Assembly (NCBI GenBank): GCA_022824305.1
Contig: JAJEAD010000087.1
Location: 40,328-104,327 of the forward strand
Direction: 5' to 3'
Source of the DNA: Gammaproteobacteria bacterium
GTDB taxonomy: Bacteria; Pseudomonadota; Gammaproteobacteria; HK1
DNA: 64,000 nt
This document shows, piece by piece, positions 1 to 9,039 of this stretch (positions are counted from its first letter, which is position 1; the number at the start of each line of letters is the position of its first letter). Made by a program: the position numbers and the translations under genes. Below the pieces are notes generated by a model. The model saw only the letters and a program-made list of their open reading frames with translations. It had not been told where the DNA came from and searched no databases.

Positions 1-1
1 G

Positions 2-334
2 CGTTTCGCGCCCCACCTCTACCCGGTGCACCCCTGGCTGCGGCAGAGCGTGACGGCGATGAACCGGGACGCCTACGAGACGCTCGAGCCGGCGCTGCGC
101 GACGCGCTCCTCGCTGCGGCCCGGGCCGCGGAGGAGCGGGGCTGGCGCATGAGCCGCCGCGAGACGCAGAGACTGCTCGCGAGGATGGAGGAGCGGGGCT
201 TTTCGCCCTTGCGGGCCCCCGACCGCTTCTGGGCCGACGTTGCGAGAATCCGGCGGGAGTCGACGGTGGAGTGGACGGAGCGCACGGGCGACGACGGCGT
301 CGCCGTCATCCAGGCCTTCTACGCGCCGCGCTAG
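2..334 (+). CDS. TRAP transporter substrate-binding protein (DctP family), C-terminal part only
   Basis: The reading frame is already open at the window edge, so the N-terminus lies outside. The visible 110 codons carry the C-terminal pattern of DctP-type periplasmic solute receptors: a conserved 'AMNRDAYETL' segment, a long amphipathic helix with 'AAEERGW', and a closing W near 'VEWTERTG'. Such receptors pass organic acids or similar solutes to a DctQ/DctM permease. No permease follows: the next gene is Dps on the other strand, so any partners must lie upstream. The assignment is by family resemblance of the C-terminus only. Confidence 0.68.
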   Translation, partial: RFAPHLYPVHPWLRQSVTAMNRDAYETLEPALRDALLAAARAAEERGWRMSRRETQRLLARMEERGFSPLRAPDRFWADVARIRRESTVEWTERTGDDGVAVIQAFYAPR

Positions 335-392
335 CGCGCGCCTCCTCCCCTCCGGGCGACCGGGAGGGGAGGGGGGAACGGACGGACGACCC

Positions 393-866
393 TCAGCCCT
401 CCTCGAGAAGACTGCGCAGCATCCAGGCGTTCTTCTCGTGAACCAGCATGCGCTGGGTGAGCAGGTCCGCGCTCGGCTCGTCGTTGGCACGCTCCACGAG
501 AGGGAAGACCCCGCGTGCGGTGCGCACGATGGTCTCCTGCCCCTGCACCAGGCGCCGGATCATGTCCGTGGCCTTCGGTTCGCCGGTCTCCTCCGGGACC
601 GAGGACAGCGCCGCGAACGCGGTGTAGGAACCCGGCGCGCGGTGGCCGAGCGCGCGGATGCGCTCCGCGATGTCGTCGACCGCGACCGCGAGCTCGGTGT
701 ACTGCTGCTCGAAGAGCGTGTGCAGGGTGCTGAACTGAGGGCCGGTGACGTTCCAGTGGTAGTTGTGCGTCTTCAGGTACAGCGTGTAGCTGTCGGCGAG
801 AAGCCGGGAGAGACCTTCCGCGATAGCGCTGCGCTCCTCGTCGGGAATGCCGATATCGACTTTCAT
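393..866 (-). CDS. dps: Dps-family ferritin-like DNA-protection protein
   Basis: 157 residues, normal Dps length. Dps forms dodecamers that oxidise and store iron and shield DNA during starvation and peroxide stress. The inter-subunit ferroxidase residues are recognisable: H in 'THNYHWNVTGP' (about residue 35-45) and the D/E pair in 'VAVDDIAERIRALG' (about 62-75). The C-terminal helix 'VHEKNAWMLRSLLEE' is also typical. The N-terminus lacks a long lysine-rich tail, so direct DNA binding may be weak. It is monocistronic, convergent with the TRAP gene and preceded by 159 bp of non-coding DNA. Confidence 0.9.
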   Translation of the reverse strand: MKVDIGIPDEERSAIAEGLSRLLADSYTLYLKTHNYHWNVTGPQFSTLHTLFEQQYTELAVAVDDIAERIRALGHRAPGSYTAFAALSSVPEETGEPKATDMIRRLVQGQETIVRTARGVFPLVERANDEPSADLLTQRMLVHEKNAWMLRSLLEEG

Positions 867-1025
867 GGATGTGCTCCTGGCGTGAACGAGTCTGCGGGAG
901 GAGGTGTAGGAGACTGTTGTCCTGTCAAAAGTCGGAACGTCTCTATCGCAATGTTCGGTTTGGTGGATTGATTTTCAAGGCGGGGCGGATGCCGTGATCC
1001 GTCTCCCCGCCGGCGGAACCGGGCG

Positions 1026-2252
1026 TCAACGCGCGGCGGGCGGGAAGGGGGGCCGCGACCCGCTCCTTGCGAGCAGGGGCAGGCTGAGCACGAAGGCGAG
1101 CACCGACAGCGCGAGAAGCGCCACGATGGCCCGGTCGTAGGAGCCGTAGAGGTCGAAGATGGATGCGCCGACGAGCGCGCCGATCCCGCCCATCGCATGG
1201 TGGACCATGGTGATGAGTCCGCTGACGGTGCCGAGAAGGGCGGAACCGCTCAGCTCCCGCGCGAACACGACCACGAGGGGGGCGGTGATCCAGAAAGTCG
1301 CGCCGTACAACAGGGCTGCGCTCACGATCGCCGCCGGCTCGCGGCTGTAGAGCACGATCGCGCAAAGCACGATGCGCACGACGAAGCACAGCACGGTGGG
1401 GACGCCAGGGCCGAAGCGGTCGTTCAGAATGCCGGCGATCAGCACGCCGGCCAGCCCGGCGAGCCCCATGAACGCGAGCATGTTGCCCGCGAGCAGCCGG
1501 TCGACCCCTTCGTCGAGGGCGAAGGCCACCACGTGGGTCGCGACGAGAAAGTCCTGAAACCCGCAGATTGCGTAGACGACGAGGAGGAGCCACAGGCGCC
1601 TCGAGGCGAGCGCTTCGGCCAATGTCCGTGCGCCCGCGTGCGCCGCCGCTCCGCCGGCCGCCCGCGGGGTCGCGGAAGCAGATGGCGACCCGCGCGACGC
1701 GGCGAGGGCCAGCGGCAGGACGCAGACCAGAGTCACGATCCCGAGCGCGAGGAAGGAGCCGCGCCAGTCCAGGCGCATGAGCAGGCCGGCGAGCACCGAG
1801 ATGATGAGGAGCTGCCCCAGGCCCATGCCCGAGATCGCGATGCTGTTGGCCATGCCCAGCCGCTCGGGGTACCAGCGGGCGAGCAGCACCCCGATGGGAG
1901 TGATGGAGGTTCCCGCGCTGCCGAGCGCGAACACCACGCCGTAGAGGAGGAGCGCCTGCCAGGGTCGCTCGATCAGCCCCATTCCGGCGAGCCCGAGGGC
2001 AGAGGCGAGAACCGCCACGCCGAGCACCGCACGCGCGCCGTATCGGTCCACGGCCCGGCCCACGAAGGGAAGGGCGAGGGCGGAGAGCACCATGAACACC
2101 GTGACGCAGAGCGAGAGCGTGCTGCGGCTCCACCGGAGGTCGAAGGTCATCGGGTGGAGCAGCAGCCCGATGGCGAAGCGCGACCCGCTGTTGAAGAGCA
2201 GGACTACGAAGCACACGACGAGGACGAATCGGGCGGTGGCGGCAGTGGTCAC
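1026..2252 (-). CDS. MFS transporter, possibly oxalate/formate antiporter- or monocarboxylate-like
   Basis: 408 residues with about 12 hydrophobic segments, a cytoplasmic-loop motif after TM2 ('GRAVDRYGARAVLG') and a second half starting near residue 205 after an Ala/Ser-rich linker. It is a secondary transporter of the inner membrane; the substrate cannot be read. I start at the GTG that gives 'VTTAATARFVLVV', directly before TM1. The frame stays open for 82 more codons upstream, but that stretch is Arg/Pro-rich and unlike an MFS N-terminus. It is divergent from the SIR2 gene, with 255 bp between the two starts. Confidence 0.82.
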   Translation of the reverse strand: MTTAATARFVLVVCFVVLLFNSGSRFAIGLLLHPMTFDLRWSRSTLSLCVTVFMVLSALALPFVGRAVDRYGARAVLGVAVLASALGLAGMGLIERPWQALLLYGVVFALGSAGTSITPIGVLLARWYPERLGMANSIAISGMGLGQLLIISVLAGLLMRLDWRGSFLALGIVTLVCVLPLALAASRGSPSASATPRAAGGAAAHAGARTLAEALASRRLWLLLVVYAICGFQDFLVATHVVAFALDEGVDRLLAGNMLAFMGLAGLAGVLIAGILNDRFGPGVPTVLCFVVRIVLCAIVLYSREPAAIVSAALLYGATFWITAPLVVVFARELSGSALLGTVSGLITMVHHAMGGIGALVGASIFDLYGSYDRAIVALLALSVLAFVLSLPLLARSGSRPPFPPAAR

Positions 2253-2507
2253 GGGATGGGGCCGGGACGGGGGCGGCGTCGGTATAGCACGATGGCGATC
2301 CCGTTGCCTCTTCCCCGCCGGGGGCAGCGTTCTCGCTCGTCGCGGCCGCACCTCGGTCCTTTCCGACCCTCGGTTGCGCCCGGTTCCGCCTCGTGGCCGT
2401 TCCTGCCCCGGCGATTCGAGCGTGGCCGCGTGAGGAGCAGGGCATCCACGGGCGCCCGTCCGCCGTCGCGGGGTGGCGCGGCGCGTGCGTTGAGGCATGA
2501 TGTCCGG

Positions 2508-3323
2508 ATGAGCGCGCCCGGCCCTTCCGACCCCGGCATCGAAGCGCTGGCCTCATACCTGGAAAGGTCCCGGCGCGCGGTGGTGTTCACCGGAGCGGGC
2601 ATCAGCACCGAGTCCGGCATTCCGGACTTCCGCAGTCCGGGCGGCATCTGGTCACGCACCACGCCCATAGACTTTCGGGCCTTTCTCGCGTCCGAGGAGG
2701 CGCGCCGCGAGACGTGGCGGCGCAAGCTCGAGATCGACCGGGACATGTCGCGGGCGGCGCCGAATCGCGGCCACCTCGCGGTGGCGGAGCTTGTGGGCCG
2801 GGGCGCGGTCCTGGCCGTGATCACCCAGAACATCGATGGTCTGCATCAGGCCTCGGGTGTGGCGGAGGACGCGCTGATCGAGCTGCACGGCAACGGCACC
2901 TACGCGCGCTGCCTGGAGTGCCGGATGCGCTACGAGCTCGAGCCCATACTGAGCGCCTTCCGGGAAGACGAGACCCTGCCCCGGTGCTCGGCCTGCGGCG
3001 GAATCGTCAAGACTGCGACCATCTCCTTCGGCCAGGCGATGCCCGAGGAGGAGATGCGCCGGGCGGAGGCGGCGTCGCGAACCTGCGATCTCTTCCTGGT
3101 GGTCGGCTCCTCGCTGGTGGTCTACCCGGCCGCGGCCCTGCCCGGAATGGCCAAGGCGAGCGGAGCGCCGCTCGTCATCCTGAACCGCGATCCCACCGAC
3201 TACGACGCCATGGCGGACCTCGTGCTCCATCGCGAGATCGGACCCGTCCTGAGCGGCGCGATGGCGCTGCTGTCCGAGGGGGAGGGGCGGGGCGGCGGCG
3301 TGGACTCAGCTCCCGGATCCTGA
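2508..3323 (+). CDS. SIR2-family NAD-dependent protein deacylase (class U/M type sirtuin)
   Basis: 271 residues. The Rossmann NAD-binding motif 'FTGAGISTESGIPDFRS' is near residue 25, the second NAD motif 'TQNIDGLHQASG' near 105, and the catalytic His in 'ELHGNG' near 125. Two Cys pairs (CLEC, about 20 residues on, and CSAC near 155) bind the structural zinc. Sirtuins remove acyl groups from lysines using NAD+. The ATG at 2508 is chosen because the family fold starts about 15 residues later; the upstream open frame has no sirtuin features. No operon partner is apparent. The substrate range (acetyl, succinyl, propionyl) cannot be told from sequence. Confidence 0.92.
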   Translation: MSAPGPSDPGIEALASYLERSRRAVVFTGAGISTESGIPDFRSPGGIWSRTTPIDFRAFLASEEARRETWRRKLEIDRDMSRAAPNRGHLAVAELVGRGAVLAVITQNIDGLHQASGVAEDALIELHGNGTYARCLECRMRYELEPILSAFREDETLPRCSACGGIVKTATISFGQAMPEEEMRRAEAASRTCDLFLVVGSSLVVYPAAALPGMAKASGAPLVILNRDPTDYDAMADLVLHREIGPVLSGAMALLSEGEGRGGGVDSAPGS

Positions 3324-3454
3324 CCCCTGCGGTGGCGTCTCCGCGCGCTCGCCGCGAGGCGAAGGCGGAGAAACGCACGCCGGCGGGGTCTCCGTCCCCG
3401 GGCGGAAGGGGAAGCGGAGCGCGGGGCGGCGAGTGTCCTCGCGCGCCTCGGGAC

Positions 3455-4222
3455 TCAGCGTCGGCGCGCCTGGAACTTCTGGATCTCCGCGGCGGCCGCG
3501 GGTCCCAGAGCGCCGCGGATAGTGGCCTCGGTCTCCATCGCCATCGCGGTCTCCACGTCCGCGTAGGCGGCCCGGTTCGTGATGCGCTTGAAGTCGACGA
3601 CCCCGTCCGGGGGCAGCTCGGCCACCCTCGCCGCCACCCCCATCGCGTGATCGAAGACCTCGTCGTCCGGCACCACCCGCCAGGCGAGTCCCAGCTCGTG
3701 GAGCCGCGCGGCGCTCGTCTTCTCGCGCAGCAGGACGAGCTCCTTGAAGTTCGAGAGGCTCATCTGGCGCGGCGCAATCGCGCTGACCGCGCCGGTCACG
3801 AAGAGGCCCCACTCGAGCTCGGGGAAGAAGGCGCGCGCGCTCTCGCCCCACACCGCCAGATCGCAGTTGATCGCCCATTCGAGTCCGGCGCCGACCGCCC
3901 AGCCGTGGATCGCTCCGATGACGATCTTGTTGCCGAGCACCACCTCCCGGGTGATGGTCTGGATCCGGTCGATGATGATCCTCTCTTCCTGGTAGGTCTT
4001 GTCGGGGTTGTGCGTGCTGAGGTCGTAGCCGGCGCAGAACGCGCGGCCGGCGCCGCGCAGCACCACCACCCGCGTGTCCTCGTCGCCGTTGGCGGCGCGG
4101 GTCGCCTCGAGCAGTTGACCGATGAGCGCCTGGTTGACGGCGTTCAGCTTCTCGGGGCGATTCAGGGTGATGATCCGGATGCCGTCCCGCATCTCGCTCA
4201 GCACGACCTCGGCGTCGGACAT
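3455..4222 (-). CDS. Enoyl-CoA hydratase/isomerase (crotonase) family protein
   Basis: 255 residues, the usual crotonase size. It shows 'LNRPEKLNAVN' near residue 20, the oxyanion-hole motifs 'AFCAGYDL' (about 65) and 'IHGWAVGAGLEWAINCDLAV' (about 105), and the FFPE..WGL segment. At the positions of the two catalytic glutamates of true hydratases there is one likely E (in 'GAGLEWA') and 'FFPELEWG', so a hydratase or a related CoA lyase/isomerase is possible. The start ATG at 4222 has a GGGAGG Shine-Dalgarno about 7 nt upstream; an open extension of 103 codons is not family-like. It stands alone with no beta-oxidation neighbours. Confidence 0.85.
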   Translation of the reverse strand: MSDAEVVLSEMRDGIRIITLNRPEKLNAVNQALIGQLLEATRAANGDEDTRVVVLRGAGRAFCAGYDLSTHNPDKTYQEERIIIDRIQTITREVVLGNKIVIGAIHGWAVGAGLEWAINCDLAVWGESARAFFPELEWGLFVTGAVSAIAPRQMSLSNFKELVLLREKTSAARLHELGLAWRVVPDDEVFDHAMGVAARVAELPPDGVVDFKRITNRAAYADVETAMAMETEATIRGALGPAAAAEIQKFQARRR

Positions 4223-4554
4223 GCCGCTTTCCTCCCGTGTCGAAGGGCGACGCATACTAGCCACGCGTCCGATGGAACACCAGTCGGCGAGAGTATCTGC
4301 TCCGAGCATACGCACCCTCCCGGCCGCGCAACGCGCCGGGCGCAAGTTCCGCGTTTGGTTTGGCCGAATCATCACCCGGGCTGGCGTCATCCATGTACGA
4401 AGTGGCTTCGCCTCTTCCGACAGACTGACGGCCTCGCTTCCGATCCTGGTAGACACCGGCCCGAAGCTGATCGGCGCTCTTGATTGCACGGGGCACTGGA
4501 CGCAAGAGGTTGGGAACCGGAGCTCGAACAAGTGACGCTCGCCTCGCCTTTGCC
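4223..4554. other. 332-bp intergenic stretch, no gene recognised
   Basis: This lies downstream of the AbiEi-type antitoxin and upstream of the crotonase, both on the minus strand. A type IV toxin partner (AbiEii-like nucleotidyltransferase, roughly 250-300 residues) would be expected here. The stretch is far too short, and none of its minus-strand frames shows the GS..E..D nucleotidyltransferase signature. It presumably contains the crotonase promoter. Confidence 0.4.
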
Positions 4555-5172
4555 TCAGGCATTGGCGGTGAGCGCTTCGAGATACGGGCGGACTACCGTG
4601 GCGACGCCGCCACGCTCCGCATGCCGGGCGATCTCGGCGGGGCTCGCCTTTCGCTGCCGGAGCGCCTCCTGCAGGCCCTCCAGTGCGACCATCTGCCCGA
4701 CCTTCCGGCGGTGCCGGAAACAGTCGGTGATCGTCTTGGCGACGCCGAAGACCTTCACGGGAACATTCTCGATGTGCACAGTGAGGACATCATCGGTGAG
4801 AAGCGCGTCCGTGAACCGCACGATCCGTATTGCCGGTCTTCCCTCTTTTGGCATCCAGTCCTTGGTGCCGATCGCCATCCAGACCGCACGCGGAAGCTGG
4901 TCGGTCAGTTCGTGGTAGGCGAGCGCCGACACCAGGCAGACGACGCCTCTGGGAACGCGTTTGGTGGCTTCCGCCAGGCTGTGGTTGGCGTCGAGCGGCG
5001 CGTCGGACAGCTGGTAGAGGCCGCGCGCGAGGCGGTTCACCTCGCCGGCGCGGACCATTCGGCTAACCGTGGCGGCGGTGATGCCGGCATCCCTGAATTC
5101 TGACAGACGCGCAATTCCTTTCATCCGAAGGAGATCGATCGCCTGGTCGCGCTGCGTTCCCGTTTTCGTCAT
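4555..5172 (-). CDS. AbiEi-type antitoxin / transcriptional regulator (type IV toxin-antitoxin family), orphan
   Basis: 205 residues. The N-terminal 60 residues form a winged-helix AbiEi-like domain ('GIARLSEFRDAGITAATVSR', then 'GEVNRLARGLYQLSD'). The remainder matches the C-terminal antitoxin domain, with 'VCLVSALAYHELTDQLP', 'VFGVAKTITDCFRHRRKVG' and 'GLQEALRQ'. In AbiE systems this protein represses its own operon and counteracts the AbiEii nucleotidyltransferase toxin. The ATG at 5172 starts just before the HTH; the upstream open frame is not conserved-looking. The toxin gene that usually overlaps the antitoxin's 3' end is absent, so this is a solitary antitoxin or a repurposed regulator. 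Confidence 0.75.
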   Translation of the reverse strand: MTKTGTQRDQAIDLLRMKGIARLSEFRDAGITAATVSRMVRAGEVNRLARGLYQLSDAPLDANHSLAEATKRVPRGVVCLVSALAYHELTDQLPRAVWMAIGTKDWMPKEGRPAIRIVRFTDALLTDDVLTVHIENVPVKVFGVAKTITDCFRHRRKVGQMVALEGLQEALRQRKASPAEIARHAERGGVATVVRPYLEALTANA

Positions 5173-5455
5173 TGATATGGAACCATGAAACTGCTGATGC
5201 ATATTCCGAGTTTTTCTATCATCATTGCCCGTCCCGGTAAAGCATGGGATGACCGGACAGACGGTTGAGCAGAGCAACACCATGGCCACGTCAGGAAAGT
5301 GGAGCCAGTTCGGAGTGCGACCCAGGTGCCTGCCGGCAACTGGATCAGTCGGCACCAGAGGTGTCGGGCCTGAGGGGCCGCCCGCACCCGATCCCGGCCG
5401 GGCTTCGGCCTCGCTTCGCTATACTTGCGCGGCGATGCCGAGCCGGAGGAGCACG

Positions 5456-6349
5456 ATGAGCAGTGTGCAGCCGCTTTCCGCCGACCAGATCGAGGCCTAT
5501 CACCGGGACGGATACCTGCACCTGCCTGCCTTCCTCTCCCCGGGGGAAGTGGCGCCCGCGTGCGAGGCCATAGCCCGCGACCCTTCCATCGGCGGGCGCA
5601 TCGAGCACGTGCACGACGGTGTGGAAGACACGAAGGGCGATCCGCGGAACGGCTATCGGCTCGATTACATCGGCTGGTTTCGTGAGGGCGACGACTGGCT
5701 CGGCACCTGCACCCGACTGCAGCGCATCGCCGAGGCTGCGGCGGCGCTGGTCGGCGAAGGCGTGTATCACTACCACTCGAAGCTGGCGTGCAAGCCCAGG
5801 ATCGGCAGCGGCACCCTGATCTGGCACCAGGATTACGGCGGCTGGTACCAGGACGGCTGCGTCCGCCCCGACATGCTCACGTGCGTGATCGCGCTGACCG
5901 ATGCGAACGAGGAAAGCGGCTGCCTGCGCTTCCTGAAGGGCTCGCACAAGCTGGGCCGCCTGGACCGGATTCCCGGCGATCATGCCTATGCCAACATCCA
6001 TCCCCGCCGGCTGGCGGGAATCCTCGATCGTTTCGAGGAGGTGCCGGCGCTCATGCGTCGCGGCGACGGCCTGTTCTTCCACGGCAACCTCGTGCATTCC
6101 TCGGGGCCGAACACCGCGAACTACGACCGGTGGCTGCTGGAGCTCTCGTACAACGCCCTCAGCAACGAGCCGGTGTTCGACGACCAGAGCCACCACGCGG
6201 CCCGGCCCCTCGACGTGGCGCCCGACGACGCGCTTCGCCGCGGCGCCTTCGAAGGGGTCTTCGGCCGCACGCCCATTCAGGATCTGAGCGACCGCGCCGC
6301 CGAAGGCGCTTCGATCTACTATCGCGAAGGGTTCCCGCTGCTGAGCTGA
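5456..6349 (+). CDS. Phytanoyl-CoA dioxygenase (PhyH) family Fe(II)/2-oxoglutarate oxygenase
   Basis: 297 residues. It shows the PhyH entry 'YHRDGYLHLPAFLS' near residue 14, the metal-binding HxD in 'WHQDYGGWYQDG' near 125, the distal His in 'FHGNLVHSSGPN' near 215 and the 2-oxoglutarate-binding Arg in 'NYDRWLLELSYN'. It hydroxylates a small molecule or CoA ester using O2, Fe(II) and 2-oxoglutarate; the substrate is unknown. The ATG at 5456 has an ideal GGAGGA six bases upstream and is preferred to the in-frame ATG at 5435. It is monocistronic and convergent with rpe. Confidence 0.9.
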   Translation: MSSVQPLSADQIEAYHRDGYLHLPAFLSPGEVAPACEAIARDPSIGGRIEHVHDGVEDTKGDPRNGYRLDYIGWFREGDDWLGTCTRLQRIAEAAAALVGEGVYHYHSKLACKPRIGSGTLIWHQDYGGWYQDGCVRPDMLTCVIALTDANEESGCLRFLKGSHKLGRLDRIPGDHAYANIHPRRLAGILDRFEEVPALMRRGDGLFFHGNLVHSSGPNTANYDRWLLELSYNALSNEPVFDDQSHHAARPLDVAPDDALRRGAFEGVFGRTPIQDLSDRAAEGASIYYREGFPLLS

Positions 6350-6409
6350 CGTGGCGGGCTCGCCGCGGGCGGTGCGGCGAAGTCATCGAGGGGATGTCCC
6401 GCATCGACC

Positions 6410-6441
6410 GGAGTGCTTTTCTCCCCCCGGGACTGCACTCC
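6410..6441. terminator. Possible bidirectional hairpin between convergent genes
   Basis: A 7-bp perfect inverted repeat, GGAGTGC ... GCACTCC, with an 18-nt loop lies in the 153-bp gap between the stop codons of the PhyH gene and rpe. A second palindrome, CGAGGGCCCTCG, follows at 6441-6452. There is no clear T-run on either side, so intrinsic termination is only suggested by position and symmetry. Confidence 0.3.
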
Positions 6442-6502
6442 GAGGGCCCTCGAGCGTCGCAATCCTCCGGTGGCCGGCCCGCGAGCTGCCCTCCCGGGCA
6501 GG

Positions 6503-7192
6503 CTAGCCGGCGGCTCGCGTGGAGTTCCCCTGCTCGATGGCGCGGCGCATCGCGGTGACGGTGTCCCGGTAGTTCTTCGTCCCGAAGATCGCCGAGCCGG
6601 CCACGAAGGTGTCGGCGCCGGCGGCGGCCACGTCGGCGACGTTGTCCGGACTGAGGCCGCCGTCGACCTGGAGGCGCGCCGGTGTGCCCCGTTCGTCGAG
6701 CCGGGCGCGGGCGCGCCGCACCTTGTCGAGAGTGGAGGGAATGAACTCCTGGCCTCCGAATCCCGGCTCCACCGACATCAGGAGGAGCAGGTCGAGGCGC
6801 TCGAGCACGCCGTCGGCGAGATGAAGAGGAGAACCCGGGTTCAGCGCGAGGCCCGCGCGGCAGCCGAGATCCCGGACGAGCCCGATGCTGTCCCCGACGT
6901 TCTCGCTCGCCTCGGGGTGAATGGTGATCCAGCTCGCGCCGGCCCGCGCGAAGTCCCGGATCATGCGCTCCACCGGCTGCACCATGAGGTGGACGTCGAT
7001 GGGCGCGGTCACGCCGTGCTCGCGCAGCGCCGCACACACCAGGGGCCCGAAGCTCAGGTTCGGCACGTAGTGGTTGTCCATGACGTCGAAGTGGATCACG
7101 TCGGCGCCCGCTTCGAGCACCGAACACACTTCCTCGCCCAGGCGCGCGAAGTCCGCGGCGAGAATGGAGGGAGCGATGAAGGGAGGGTTCAC
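6503..7192 (-). CDS. rpe: Ribulose-phosphate 3-epimerase
   Basis: 229 residues, a TIM-barrel enzyme that interconverts ribulose-5-phosphate and xylulose-5-phosphate in the pentose phosphate and Calvin pathways. Clear signatures are '[13 protein letters not shown]' at the N-terminus, the metal/catalytic '[17 protein letters not shown]' (about 35-50), 'DVHLMV' (about 67), '[12 protein letters not shown]' (about 140) and the catalytic Asp in '[12 protein letters not shown]' (about 175). It starts at GTG with a weak, very close GGGAG; a slightly later start cannot be excluded. The neighbours (DnaJ-like gene upstream) are functionally unrelated. Confidence 0.95.
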   Translation of the reverse strand: MNPPFIAPSILAADFARLGEEVCSVLEAGADVIHFDVMDNHYVPNLSFGPLVCAALREHGVTAPIDVHLMVQPVERMIRDFARAGASWITIHPEASENVGDSIGLVRDLGCRAGLALNPGSPLHLADGVLERLDLLLLMSVEPGFGGQEFIPSTLDKVRRARARLDERGTPARLQVDGGLSPDNVADVAAAGADTFVAGSAIFGTKNYRDTVTAMRRAIEQGNSTRAAG

Positions 7193-7283
7193 GCTCCCGG
7201 GCGTCGTCGCGGGCGGGTAGCGGGGCGGCCCTCCCCGGAACGCCGGTGAGGCGCCGGACGACTCGGGCTCCGAGTGGAGCGGC

Positions 7284-8075
7284 TCATGCGCTCCGCGCCT
7301 CCTTCAGGCGCTCGTAGGCCGCCTTGATCTCCCGCGTCTTTTCGGTGGCGGCCTTCATCATCTCCTCGGGAAGACCCTTGGACACGAGCTTGTCCGGGTG
7401 GTGCCGGTTCATCAACCGCCGGTAGGCCCGCTTCACGTCGGCGTCGCTCGCATCGTGCGACACCCCGAGAATCTTGTACGCCTCCTGCTCGGAGAGCCCG
7501 GCTGCCGCTCCCCGGGGTCCGGTGTGGGCGCGTACCACGGCCTCCAGTTGCTCGAGCTCGCCCTCGGCAAGTCCGAGCGCATCCGCGATGTGGTTCAGCA
7601 GGCGGCGTTCGGCATGGTGCACGCTGCCGTCGGCGTAGGCGGCCTGCACCTGGATCTCGACGAAGAGGCGCGCAAGGTTGAGGCTGTAGCGGCACTCGCG
7701 CCGGAACTGGGCTATGACGTCGTCGAGGGGGAACTCGTCGTCGCGGCCCGCGTTGAAGAGGTTCCGGGCCGCCGCGCGCATCTCGCCGCGCAGGCCGAGC
7801 TGGTCCATCACCGCGCCCGCGAGCCGGATCTCCTCCTGGCTCACCCGCCCGTCGGCCTTGGCAATGTGCCCCATGACGCCGAAGGTCGCGGAGAAGAAAG
7901 CCGCCTGCGCGCGCTCCTGGCGGGTCGCGCCGACATCGTCTCCGGGCAGGGCGCGGAGACTGGCTCTGAGCCCGCGGTCGAAGCTGTGCCCGAGCGCGGC
8001 GCCGAAGAGCGCGCCGAGCGGACCCCCGAGCATGAACCCGAAGGCCCCGCCGATTACCTTGCCCCACCAGCTCAT
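7284..8075 (-). CDS. djlA: DjlA-like membrane-anchored J-domain co-chaperone
   Basis: 263 residues, close to the E. coli DjlA length (271). Order of parts: a short Gly-rich N-terminal membrane segment ('[21 protein letters not shown]', about 8-28), a central TerB-like helical domain (about 55-165, '[11 protein letters not shown]', '[13 protein letters not shown]') and a C-terminal J domain (about 195-260) with the essential HPD in 'NRHHPDKL'. It stimulates DnaK ATPase at the inner membrane. The ATG at 8075 places the membrane anchor first, as in the family. It is 35 bp downstream of the binding-protein gene and may be co-transcribed with it. Confidence 0.85.
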   Translation of the reverse strand: MSWWGKVIGGAFGFMLGGPLGALFGAALGHSFDRGLRASLRALPGDDVGATRQERAQAAFFSATFGVMGHIAKADGRVSQEEIRLAGAVMDQLGLRGEMRAAARNLFNAGRDDEFPLDDVIAQFRRECRYSLNLARLFVEIQVQAAYADGSVHHAERRLLNHIADALGLAEGELEQLEAVVRAHTGPRGAAAGLSEQEAYKILGVSHDASDADVKRAYRRLMNRHHPDKLVSKGLPEEMMKAATEKTREIKAAYERLKEARSA

Positions 8076-8110
8076 CGTGGAATCATCCCGGCGACGCCCG
8101 AACCCGCCGC

Positions 8111-8833
8111 CTATCCGGCCGCCACCGAGAGGCCGCGCACCCCGTGACGCTCGATGAGGCGCTGCACGAGCCCGTTCGTCCTGGCTTCGGCGACGAAGTC
8201 GCGCAGGAACCCGGCCCCGCGCGCACGCGCGCGGGGCGTGCCCACCGCCTGCTGCACCGCGGTGAAGCGCCCGTCCAGGATGCGGGTCCCGGGCACTTCC
8301 TCCACGTCGGAGAGCAGGCGAGGGAGGAGGCCTGCCAGCGCCTCGAGCTCGCGCTCGACGAAGAGCGCGCGGGAGGCGTCGAGACCCCTGGCGCGCACGA
8401 GCTCCGCGTGGCGCAGAGTGCGGCTCAGGTAGAGATCGTAGGCGCTGCCCTCGGCCACCGCGATGCGCACTCCCTCGGCGTCCACATCCACAATCTCGCG
8501 CAGGGCCGAGTCCGCGGGCACGAGGTAGGTCGCCTCGATCTCGCAGTAGGCCGGAGTGAACGCAATGGAGCGCGCGCGCGCGGGCTCGGCGCCGATGAGG
8601 CCGATGTCCCACCGCTCGTGGTCGGCCGCGGCGGCGAGCGCGGCCGGCGAGTCGAAGGTCACGTAGGCGACGGGCACGCCGAGGCGCTCCGCGATCTCCG
8701 CCGCCAGGTCGGGGGCGACTCCCTCCGGGTCGCCGGAAGGGCTGCGGCCCGTAACGAGCAGGAAATTGGAAAGGTTGATCCCGGCTCTCAACGCTCCGCT
8801 CGGCGCGAGCTCCCGGCTGACCGCTTCATCCAT
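8111..8833 (-). CDS. Lone ABC-type substrate-binding-domain protein without signal peptide
   Basis: 240 residues of periplasmic-binding-protein type 2 fold: 'GALRAGINLSN', then 'GVAPDLAAEIAERLGVPV' (about 38-55), 'WDIGLIGAEPARARSIAFT' (about 75-93) and 'GVRIAVAEGSAYDLYLSR' (about 120-137). It resembles polar amino-acid receptors. It starts MDEAVSREL, with no hydrophobic signal or lipobox, and no permease or ATPase gene is adjacent. So it may act in the cytoplasm as a ligand sensor or enzyme-like binding protein, or be translated from an unrecognised upstream start. Small solitary proteins of this type are known in proteobacteria. Confidence 0.78.
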   Translation of the reverse strand: MDEAVSRELAPSGALRAGINLSNFLLVTGRSPSGDPEGVAPDLAAEIAERLGVPVAYVTFDSPAALAAAADHERWDIGLIGAEPARARSIAFTPAYCEIEATYLVPADSALREIVDVDAEGVRIAVAEGSAYDLYLSRTLRHAELVRARGLDASRALFVERELEALAGLLPRLLSDVEEVPGTRILDGRFTAVQQAVGTPRARARGAGFLRDFVAEARTNGLVQRLIERHGVRGLSVAAG

Positions 8834-9039
8834 TCCGTGCCGTCCACCTCGATGAATGGCGGGATTCTACGCGAGCGGGATGGATGGGGGGCGGGAGCCG
8901 GGATGCCGCGGCGGCAGTGGGCACAGGCTCGGGAGACGCGCGAGTCGCGGCCGGCGCCGGGTCGAAGTGGCCCGAGGGGGCAGGACCACCACCGAGAGCA
9001 GGTGGTGGTCTACCGCGGGAAGTCGGTCGGGTCCCGCGG

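Noticed and set aside
4257..4562. A 101-codon minus-strand frame overlapping the end of the AbiEi-type gene, where a toxin partner would start
   Set aside because: The position is right for an AbiEii toxin, but the sequence is short, Arg-rich and has no nucleotidyltransferase motif.
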